From: an uncultured Faecalibacterium sp.
GTDB taxonomy: Bacteria; Bacillota; Clostridia; Oscillospirales; Ruminococcaceae
Direction: 5' to 3'
DNA length: 18,909 bases
Assembly: GCA_934511465.1 (NCBI GenBank)
Contig: CAKSWG010000034.1
Location: 1-18,909, forward strand
A program made the position numbers and the translations under genes. The first letter of the stretch is position 1, and every line of letters begins with the position of its first letter. A model generated the notes under the pieces. That model was not told the origin of the DNA and searched no databases. It saw only the letters and a program-made list of their open reading frames with translations. Below are positions 13,677 through 18,909 of this stretch, in pieces.

Positions 13677-14486
13677 GTGGCAAAATTCAAAGCAATGTGG
13701 AACGGCTTCTGGCGCTACCGCTATCTGCTGTGGAACCTTGTGAGCCGTGACTTCAAGCTCAAATACCGCCGCAGCTTTCTGGGCGTGGTGTGGAGCGTTC
13801 TGAACCCGCTGCTCATGTGCCTTGTGTACTGGGCGGTGTTCAGCAGCCTGATGGACATGCGCGGCAGCGGCATCGACAACTTTGCCGTGTTCCTGATGTG
13901 CGGCCAGCTGCTGTTCAACTTCTTCAATGAAGCCACCTCCAGCAGCATGAGCAGCGTGCTCAGCGCTGCCCCGCTGCTGAAAAAGGTGTATATCCCCAAG
14001 TATATCTTCCCGCTGGAAAAATGCTGCTTTGCCATGGTGAACTGCGTGTTCAGCTTTGTGGCACTGCTGCTGGTGATGATCTTTACCGGTGCACCCTTCC
14101 ACCTCACCCTCATCGAGGCGGTGTACCCGCTTGTGACCCTGTTTTTCTTCAGCTTGGGCGTGGGGCTGTTCCTTGCGGCGGCTACGGTGTTCTTCCGGGA
14201 TATCATGCACATCTGGAGCGTGTTCATCACGGCCCTGCTGTACTTTTCCGCCATCTTCTACGACCCCACCCAGATGACCTTTTCCATCGGCGGGTTCAAC
14301 ATGCAGCAGATCATCAAGCTGAACCCCATGTACTGGTACATCACGGGCTTCCGCCGTACCGTGATGTGGGGCATCCCGCTGGATTTCAACATGTTCGCGG
14401 TGTGCGGCTGCTGCGCCGTGCTCTCCATGCTGGTGGGCGTGTGGGTGTTCCGCAAAACGCAGGACCGCTTTGTGCTGCATATTTAA
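13677..14486 (+). CDS. ABC-2 type polysaccharide export permease (TagG/Wzm-like)
   Basis: The 269-residue protein has a cytoplasmic N-terminus with LVSRDFKLKYRRSFLGVVWS (about 21-40), the interfacial signature of TagG/Wzm/RfbA permeases. About six membrane helices follow, with LKKVYIPKYIFPL in the first cytoplasmic region. The C-terminal part has NPMYWYITGFRRTVMWG, also typical. It forms the channel through which an undecaprenyl-linked glycan or teichoic acid crosses the membrane, powered by the ATPase encoded 12 bases downstream. The start is GTG 13677 with GGTGA just upstream inside the end of rfbC. Confidence 0.93.
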   Translation: MAKFKAMWNGFWRYRYLLWNLVSRDFKLKYRRSFLGVVWSVLNPLLMCLVYWAVFSSLMDMRGSGIDNFAVFLMCGQLLFNFFNEATSSSMSSVLSAAPLLKKVYIPKYIFPLEKCCFAMVNCVFSFVALLLVMIFTGAPFHLTLIEAVYPLVTLFFFSLGVGLFLAAATVFFRDIMHIWSVFITALLYFSAIFYDPTQMTFSIGGFNMQQIIKLNPMYWYITGFRRTVMWGIPLDFNMFAVCGCCAVLSMLVGVWVFRKTQDRFVLHI

Positions 14487-14498
14487 GGAGGAAGAACA

Positions 14499-15242
14499 AT
14501 GGAACCGATCATCAAAGTGGACAATGTTTCCATGTGCTTCAACCTCTCCAAGGAAAAGCATGAGAGCCTGAAGGAATACTTCCTTGCCATGGTGCAGGGC
14601 CGCCTGCAGTACGATGAATTTTACGCCCTCAAGGACGTGAGTCTGGACATCATGCCCGGCGATTTCTACGGCCTTGTGGGCCTGAACGGCTCGGGCAAAT
14701 CCACCCTGCTCAAGACCATTGCGGGCGTGTACAAGCCCAGCAAGGGCAAGGTGACGGTCCGCGGCTCCATCGCCCCGCTCATCGAGCTGGGCGCGGGCTT
14801 TGATATGGACCTGACCGCCCGCGAGAACATCTATCTCAACGGCACGGTGCTGGGCTTCTCGCCCAAGTATCTGGACGAAAAATTTGATGAGATCGTGGAG
14901 TTCAGCGAGCTGCAGAACTTTCTGGATGTGCCGCTGAAAAACTACTCCTCCGGCATGGTGGCCCGCATCGGCTTTGCCATTGCCACCATCACCAAGCCCG
15001 ATATCCTCATTGCGGACGAGGTGCTTTCGGTGGGCGATTTCCTGTTCCAGCAGAAGTGCGAAAAGCGGATGCAGGAGCTGATGGCAGGCGGCACCACGGT
15101 CATTCTGGTGTCCCACTCCATCGAGCAGATCGAGCGCATGTGCAGCAAGGTGGCATGGCTGAGCCACGGCCACCTGAAAATGAACGGCGATACGGCAACG
15201 GTCTGCGCGGCCTACAAGGCAACGCAGCGCGGCGAGGCCTGA
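14499..15242 (+). CDS. ABC transporter ATPase for polysaccharide export (TagH/Wzt-like)
   Basis: The 247-residue nucleotide-binding protein carries Walker A GLNGSGKST (61-69), the signature YSSGM (149-153), Walker B ILIADE (169-174) and H-loop His206. The 25-residue insert after the first strand (about 15-40, KHESLKEYF) and IAPLIELGAGFDMDLTAREN (91-110) are marks of the TagH/Wzt/RfbE group. It ends right after the ATPase fold, so it lacks the C-terminal glycan-recognition domain of some Wzt proteins. The exporter is therefore probably not tied to one chain-end cap. AGGAGG precedes ATG 14499. One base separates its stop from the glycosyltransferase start. Confidence 0.94.
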   Translation: MEPIIKVDNVSMCFNLSKEKHESLKEYFLAMVQGRLQYDEFYALKDVSLDIMPGDFYGLVGLNGSGKSTLLKTIAGVYKPSKGKVTVRGSIAPLIELGAGFDMDLTARENIYLNGTVLGFSPKYLDEKFDEIVEFSELQNFLDVPLKNYSSGMVARIGFAIATITKPDILIADEVLSVGDFLFQQKCEKRMQELMAGGTTVILVSHSIEQIERMCSKVAWLSHGHLKMNGDTATVCAAYKATQRGEA

Positions 15243-15243
15243 T

Positions 15244-17121
15244 ATGAATGTACGACTGAAACGCGCCCGAGAGCTGGCAGGCTATGCGGTGCAGCTGACG
15301 AGGGACGAGGGCCTGACCACCATGCTCAAACGGGGCGCGGGCTTTGTCAAGCGCCGCTGCTTTGGCAAGCGTGCCCGCTATCTGCCCGCCAAAAAGGTGC
15401 TGGAAGCCCAAAAAGCAGAAATGGCCGGCAAAACGGCGGCAGACTGCGGCCTGCCCACCATCAGCATCCTGACCCCGCTGTATAATACACCGGAAAAATA
15501 CCTGCGGGAATTTCTGGATTCCTTTGTGAACCAGACGGCCCCCAACGGTCAGCTTTGCCTTGCGGATGCTTCCGATGCAGAACATGCCGATGTGAAGCGC
15601 ATCGCAGAGGAATATCAGACAAAATATCAACGTATCGTATACAAAAAGATCGAAAACAAGGGCATTGCGGCCAACACGAATGCTGCGGCAGAGCTTGCCG
15701 CAGGGGAATATCTGGCCCTTGCCGACCACGATGATATTCTGGCACCCCATGCCCTGTATACCATGGGCAAAGCCATCTTGCAGCTGCGGCAGCGCGGCGA
15801 GCCGGACGGCTTTCTGTACAGCGACGAGGCACTGTTCACCAAGAGCATCCAGCGGCCCATGGTGGCCCACTTCAAGCCGGACTACGCCCCGGACTACCTG
15901 CTGTGCTGCAACTACATCTGCCATCTGGCGGTGTTCCGGAAAGCCCTGTGGGACGCCATTGGCGGCGAGCGGCCGGAGTGCGACGGCAGTCAGGACCACG
16001 ACCTGTTCCTGCGCCTTGCCGAAAAGACCGGCGGCGCGGCCCATGTGCCGCAGGTGCTGTATTACTGGCGGGTGCATGCCGGTTCCACCTCCGGCGGCAC
16101 CGACGCCAAGCCCTATGTGGCGGCGGCGGCAAAAAAGGCGCTGGCCGACCATCTGGCCCGCACCGGACGCACCGGCACCGTGGAGGACGGCCTGTTCCCC
16201 AGCACCTACCGGGTGAAGTGGGACATCGTGGGCGACCCGAAGGTGAGCATTCTCATCCCCAACAAGGATCACACGGACGATCTGGAAAAGTGCCTGCACA
16301 GCATCTGGACCAAAACGACGTGGGACAATTTTGAGGTGATCGTGGTGGAAAATAACTCCACCGACCCGGCCACCGTTACCTATTATAAGGAAGCCCGGCA
16401 GCGCTACGACGGCCTGCAGGTGGTCAACTACCCGCAGAAGGGCTTCAACTTTTCCGGCATCAACAACTTTGGCCGACAGTATGCCAGCGGCGATTATCTG
16501 CTGTTGCTGAACAACGATGTGGAAGTGCGCAATGCGGACTGGCTCACGGAGCTTCTGCGGCAATGTGCCCACCCCGGCGGCGCGGCCATTAGCGGCGCAG
16601 AGCTGCTGTATCCGGACGGGACGTTGCAGCATGCAGGCGTCGTCACCGGCCTTGGCGGTTATGCGGGCCACAGCCACAAATACCGCAAGGCGGGCGGCAG
16701 CGGCTATATGTTCCGTGCCGCAACGGTGCAGGATTTTTCCGCCGTCACCGGTGCCTGCCTGCTGGTAAAGACCAGTGTGTGGGACGAAGTGGGCGGCCTT
16801 GACGAAGCCTTTGCGGTGGCTTTCAACGATGTGGACTTCTGCCTGCGGGTGCGGGATGCAGGCTATCGCATTGTGTGGACGCCCTACGCCCGGCTGACCC
16901 ACTACGAGAGCAAGAGCCGCGGCGGCGACGAGAAGGACCCTGTAAAGGCCCGGCGCTTTGCTGCCGAGCAGCAGCGGCTGTATGCCGTGCACGGCAAGGC
17001 GAACATCCTGCACGACCCCTACTATAACCCCAACCTGACCATGGACCGGGAGGATTTTTCCGAAAGCAATGATCTGCGCGGGCTGAAAGAGGGACGCATC
17101 ACGGTGCAGTGGAGGGAATAA
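15244..17121 (+). CDS. Two-domain family 2 glycosyltransferase
   Basis: The 625-residue protein contains two GT2 modules in tandem. The first (about 73-290) starts TISILTPLYNTP, has the metal/nucleotide motif ADHDD (160-164) and QDHDLFLRL (250-258). The second (about 333-575) starts KVSILIPNKDHTDD, has LLNNDVEV (421-428) and the catalytic-type NDVDFCLRV (528-536). A basic stretch (about 30-53) precedes the first module and may lie on the membrane. It probably adds two sugars, or alternating linkages, to the glycan exported by the neighbouring ABC system; rhamnose is a plausible donor sugar given rfbC, but this is inference. No membrane helix is evident, so it is likely a cytoplasmic or membrane-associated protein. 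Its end runs into the DUF5662-like gene with a 4-base gap. Confidence 0.92.
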   Translation: MNVRLKRARELAGYAVQLTRDEGLTTMLKRGAGFVKRRCFGKRARYLPAKKVLEAQKAEMAGKTAADCGLPTISILTPLYNTPEKYLREFLDSFVNQTAPNGQLCLADASDAEHADVKRIAEEYQTKYQRIVYKKIENKGIAANTNAAAELAAGEYLALADHDDILAPHALYTMGKAILQLRQRGEPDGFLYSDEALFTKSIQRPMVAHFKPDYAPDYLLCCNYICHLAVFRKALWDAIGGERPECDGSQDHDLFLRLAEKTGGAAHVPQVLYYWRVHAGSTSGGTDAKPYVAAAAKKALADHLARTGRTGTVEDGLFPSTYRVKWDIVGDPKVSILIPNKDHTDDLEKCLHSIWTKTTWDNFEVIVVENNSTDPATVTYYKEARQRYDGLQVVNYPQKGFNFSGINNFGRQYASGDYLLLLNNDVEVRNADWLTELLRQCAHPGGAAISGAELLYPDGTLQHAGVVTGLGGYAGHSHKYRKAGGSGYMFRAATVQDFSAVTGACLLVKTSVWDEVGGLDEAFAVAFNDVDFCLRVRDAGYRIVWTPYARLTHYESKSRGGDEKDPVKARRFAAEQQRLYAVHGKANILHDPYYNPNLTMDREDFSESNDLRGLKEGRITVQWRE

Positions 17122-17125
17122 CAGC

Positions 17126-17662
17126 ATGAACATCAAAGGTCATTTTGAGACCATCACCCGGCACAAGCTGCTGGTGATGAAATACTGTTTTGCCTGCGGG
17201 CTCTACGAGCAGGGCCTTGCCCACGACCTGAGCAAGTACGGCCCCACCGAGTTCATCCCGGGGTGCATCTACTATCAGGGCGACCACAGCCCCAACGAGG
17301 CCGAACGCGCCGCACGGGGTTACTCCTCCGCATGGCTGCACCACAAGGGCCGCAACAAGCATCATCTGGAATACTGGATCGACTACAGCACCCGGAAGGT
17401 GGGCCTTGCCGGCATGAAAATGCCCCTGCGCTATGTGTGCGAAATGGTGTGTGACCGTGTGGCCGCAAGCCGGATCTATCTTGGCGACAAGTACACAGAC
17501 GCTTCCCCGTGGGAGTATTACGAGCACAGCAAGGACCACTATCTGCTGCACCCGGATACCCGTGCCCTGCTGGAAAAGCTGCTGCTCATGGTCAAGGAGC
17601 TCGGCCATGACCGCACGTTCCAGTACATGCGCTTTCTGCTGGGCTGCGAAAAAGATTACTAA
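17126..17662 (+). CDS. DUF5662-like protein with HD-type histidine/aspartate motifs
   Basis: The 178-residue soluble protein resembles the DUF5662 family, whose function I do not know. Visible features are RHKLLVMKYCFACGL (12-26), AHDLSKYGPTEF (32-43) with a His-Asp pair, AWLHHKGRNKHHLEYW (69-84) with two His pairs, and a later helix CEMVCDRVAAS (105-115). The order H...HD...HH...D recalls metal-dependent HD phosphohydrolases, so a phosphatase or nucleotidase role is a reasonable guess from layout only. GGAGGG (17111-17116) overlaps the end of the glycosyltransferase gene, so it belongs to the polysaccharide operon and closes it, with a terminator 17 bases downstream. Confidence 0.8.
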   Translation: MNIKGHFETITRHKLLVMKYCFACGLYEQGLAHDLSKYGPTEFIPGCIYYQGDHSPNEAERAARGYSSAWLHHKGRNKHHLEYWIDYSTRKVGLAGMKMPLRYVCEMVCDRVAASRIYLGDKYTDASPWEYYEHSKDHYLLHPDTRALLEKLLLMVKELGHDRTFQYMRFLLGCEKDY

Positions 17663-17678
17663 AAGTGATATTTGCTCC

Positions 17679-17714
17679 AAAAATGCCGCTGACGGAAAAC
17701 CAGCGGCATTTTTT
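17679..17714 (+). terminator. Terminator of the polysaccharide operon
   Basis: AAAAATGCCGCTG (17679-17691) pairs perfectly with CAGCGGCATTTTT (17701-17713) across a 9-nt loop, with a run of six T on the 3' side. It is near-symmetric and could work in both directions. Confidence 0.92.
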
Positions 17715-17727
17715 GGCTTGTCTGGCA

Positions 17728-17756
17728 TTGACAAAAAGGCGCAGAAAGGGTACTCT
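17728..17756 (+). promoter_or_regulatory. Promoter of the CAP-like lipoprotein gene
   Basis: A perfect TTGACA (17728-17733) is followed after 17 bases by TACTCT (17751-17756), a weak -10. TATAGT at 17757 is closer to consensus but 23 bases away. The leader would be about 58 bases. Confidence 0.55.
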
Positions 17757-17820
17757 TATAGTGCTTGGGCCGGAGGGGTCCGGTCTGTGTGTGAAAAAAC
17801 AGAATCAGGAGGAACACAAA

Positions 17821-18273
17821 ATGAAGATGTTCAAAAAGATCATGGCTGTGGCACTGGCAGCCGTGATGATGCTGGCCATGATGACCGCCTGTGACGGCGG
17901 TACCACCCGCGAGGAAAGCGCGATCAATGCACTGAATCAGGCACGCGTGCAGTATGGCTATAATGAGCTGCGCCACAGCGAAGAAGCCGATGTTTATGCA
18001 CAGCAGTCGGCAGATGCCATTGCAAAATATAACAGCAAGAACGGCTCCTTCAGCGAAAGCGCATTGCAGGACAGCCTGAACCAGCTGAGAGGTACTATGG
18101 CAGAAGGCCAGACATTTAAGGGAATGCGCATCTTCTGGAATCTGGATTCTTTCTCTGCTGAGAACTTCAAGGAAGAAAGTAAGCGTTATATTGCACAGGT
18201 CGAGGGCTCCATTGTAGGTGTGGGCAGCGGCAGCACGCAGTATTCGCAGTTTATTGTGGTCGTTGTATACTAA
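17821..18273 (+). CDS. Small lipoprotein with a degenerate CAP-like domain
   Basis: The 150-residue protein has a lipoprotein signal peptide (KK, hydrophobic 8-21) with the lipobox MTAC, so Cys24 is the likely lipidated residue and the protein is anchored outside the membrane. INALNQARVQYGYNELRHSE (35-54) followed by ADVYAQQSADAIAKY resembles the first helices of CAP/SCP domains. The end, SIVGVGSGSTQYSQFIVVVVY, resembles their last strands. It is shorter than a usual CAP domain and lacks the typical histidines, so the match is tentative. ATG 17821 has AGGAGG 8 bases upstream; a longer in-frame reading to 17665 would start inside the terminator and is rejected. It is monocistronic, with its own promoter and terminator. 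Confidence 0.8.
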   Translation: MKMFKKIMAVALAAVMMLAMMTACDGGTTREESAINALNQARVQYGYNELRHSEEADVYAQQSADAIAKYNSKNGSFSESALQDSLNQLRGTMAEGQTFKGMRIFWNLDSFSAENFKEESKRYIAQVEGSIVGVGSGSTQYSQFIVVVVY

Positions 18274-18296
18274 AACGGCAGACGAGTCAAACGATG

Positions 18297-18328
18297 AAAA
18301 GGGGCAGCCCATTGTCGGCTGCCCCTTT
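18297..18328 (+). terminator. Terminator of the CAP-like lipoprotein gene
   Basis: AAAGGGGCAGCC (18298-18309) pairs perfectly with GGCTGCCCCTTT (18317-18328) over a 7-nt loop. The T run is short (TTT), so efficiency may rest on stem strength. Confidence 0.75.
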
Positions 18329-18371
18329 CCGTGTGCCGGAAAGAAGGCAGCATAAGCCTCTAAAACCACAA

Positions 18372-18420
18372 ATCCCCCAGCCCGGACGGTGCGCCGCTCA
18401 GGCTGGGGGATGTCTTTTTT
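18372..18420. terminator. Probable bidirectional terminator
   Basis: ATCCCCCAGCC (18372-18382) pairs with GGCTGGGGGAT (18401-18411) over an 18-nt loop, followed by GTCTTTTTT on the plus strand and by TTTGTGGTTTT on the minus strand. It backs up the lipoprotein terminator on the plus strand and ends the small membrane gene on the minus strand. Confidence 0.75.
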
Positions 18421-18433
18421 CGGGAACAGGGTG

Positions 18434-18559
18434 TTACAGTTCGTTTTCGTAGATCTGGATATAGCGCGGGGCGTTTTTATCCTGAACGAACAGCAGCACG
18501 GCGGTCAGACCGACGGCCAGCGTGGTGAGGATGGCAAGCAATGCTTTGAGAACTTTCAT
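18434..18559 (-). CDS. 41-residue single-pass membrane peptide
   Basis: I do not recognise this peptide. It begins MKVLKALLAI, has one hydrophobic helix (about residues 4-25) ending in LLFVQDK, then a short polar tail ending IYENEL. The N-terminal lysines suggest that the tail faces outside or that the helix is an uncleaved signal anchor. It is supported as a real gene by AGGAGG 9 bases before the start (18569-18574 on the plus strand), a good promoter about 65 bases upstream, and a terminator past the stop. An in-frame reading to 18658 would start upstream of the promoter -10 and is rejected. Confidence 0.7.
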   Translation of the reverse strand: MKVLKALLAILTTLAVGLTAVLLFVQDKNAPRYIQIYENEL

Positions 18560-18625
18560 GGTATAAAGCCTCCTTGGAAAGTCTTGCGCGGAGCGGGGGA
18601 CGTTCCGCAGTTTTTGGTTGCCCTT

Positions 18626-18654
18626 AGTATAGCATAATCCGCATGCAAAGGCAA
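18626..18654 (-). promoter_or_regulatory. Promoter of the small membrane peptide gene
   Basis: On the minus strand TTGCCT (18654-18649), a 17-base spacer and TATACT (18631-18626) preceded by TGC form a good extended -10 promoter. The leader is about 60 bases. Confidence 0.7.
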
Positions 18655-18686
18655 ACACCGGATGCAGGAAGAAAAATACGGTAGTT

Positions 18687-18700
18687 AGTTATATATAACT
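18687..18700. promoter_or_regulatory. 14-bp perfect palindrome, candidate operator
   Basis: AGTTATATATAACT is a perfect dyad without a spacer in the AT-rich space between two divergent promoters. It lies about 33 bases upstream of the small-peptide -35 and 55 bases upstream of the -35 at 18755. No regulator family can be named from it. Confidence 0.35.
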
Positions 18701-18754
18701 GCGAAAAAATGAAAAGAAAGTTCAGGAAAATACATCATTTTTGCGCCATTGTCG

Positions 18755-18782
18755 TTGACTTCCCACGCCAAAATGATACAAT
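18755..18782 (+). promoter_or_regulatory. Strong promoter for the gene leaving the window
   Basis: TTGACT (18755-18760), a 16-base spacer and TACAAT (18777-18782) preceded by TGA (extended -10) form the best promoter in the window. The leader to ATG 18872 is about 83 bases and contains small GC-rich stems such as GCAGCTGC and GCGCC/GGGCGC. Confidence 0.78.
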
Positions 18783-18871
18783 AAATACGTTAAGCAGCTG
18801 CTGTCCCTGTACCAGTGCGCCTGCATGGGCGCGGGGGCGGCAATTCAAGCAGAATGGGGGATTTGAATTCC

Positions 18872-18909
18872 ATGTTGAACAAGCTGAAACGTGCGGCGCT
18901 TGGCGCGCA
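18872..18909 (+). CDS. Start of an unidentified gene, cut by the window end
   Basis: ATG 18872 opens a frame reading MLNKLKRAALGA before the window ends. GGGGG at 18856-18860 is a plausible ribosome site 11 bases upstream, and a strong promoter precedes it. A Lys/Arg-rich start followed by small hydrophobic residues would suit a signal peptide, but twelve residues are too few to say. Confidence 0.5.
   Translation, partial: MLNKLKRAALGA

Noticed and set aside
12570..17136. Very long minus-strand open frames (867 codons at 12570-15173 and 678 codons at 15100-17136)
   Set aside because: They lie antisense to well-identified genes (carboxypeptidase to glycosyltransferase), are rich in His, Gln and Arg without domain motifs, and arise because GC-biased third positions remove stop codons from the opposite strand.
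17665..17820. N-terminal extension of the lipoprotein by 52 codons
   Set aside because: It begins inside the terminator of the preceding operon and would bury the lipoprotein signal peptide; AGGAGG supports ATG 17821.

Overview
The window looks like a chromosomal segment from a GC-rich gut Firmicute of the Faecalibacterium / Subdoligranulum / Gemmiger type (Oscillospirales). This is inferred from three things: Firmicute-type gene families (DegV, TraX-like, CoaX type III pantothenate kinase, dipicolinate synthase DpaAB, TagGH-type exporter); purine-rich AGGAGG ribosome sites and GTG starts; and intergenic palindromes of the form CCCTCTCAG...GCCAGCTCCCCC/GGGGGAGC, which I recall as dispersed repeats in those genera. 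No database search was possible, so the taxon is only a guess. I see no insertion sequence, phage gene, tRNA or CRISPR array; the accessory content is intergenic repeats.

Layout. 1-73: the 3' end of a 5S rRNA and its terminator, so an rRNA operon lies just upstream. 172-2646 (+): a TraX-family membrane acyltransferase, an OmpR-type response regulator and a sensor kinase that ends before its ATP-binding domain. 2649-4086 (-): murC with a convergent terminator. 4413-5261 (+): degV. 5261-5390: a two-armed inverted repeat that carries a terminator hairpin for each converging gene and overlaps both stop codons. 5389-9399: a coenzyme A block, with coaBC (-) and coaX (+) divergent from a 173-bp promoter region, then a Gfo/Idh oxidoreductase and an ECF S component that may import pantothenate. 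9485-10232: about 750 bp with no credible gene, packed with short perfect palindromes. 10233-13027: overlapping dpaA-dpaB (dipicolinate synthase), then a D-alanyl-D-alanine carboxypeptidase with its own promoter. 13104-17662: a tightly spaced cell-surface polysaccharide operon (rfbC, ABC-2 permease, ABC ATPase, two-domain GT2 glycosyltransferase, DUF5662-like protein). 17821-18273: a small lipoprotein with a CAP-like domain. 18434-18559 (-): a 41-residue membrane peptide. 18872-end: the first codons of another gene behind a strong promoter.

How the genes relate. CoaX phosphorylates pantothenate and CoaBC makes phosphopantetheine from the product, so an adjacent S component fits vitamin B5 uptake. 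MurC starts peptidoglycan stem-peptide synthesis and the carboxypeptidase trims that peptide. The rfbC-permease-ATPase-glycosyltransferase set builds and exports a surface glycan that may contain rhamnose. DpaAB makes the spore-core compound dipicolinate, which is notable if the host is one of the non-sporing relatives.

Most interesting points: the kinase without a catalytic domain, the double-terminator repeat fused to two stop codons, the KLG in place of KTG in the carboxypeptidase, the basic C-terminal tail on CoaX, the palindrome-dense spacer, and the DUF5662-like gene coupled to glycan export.
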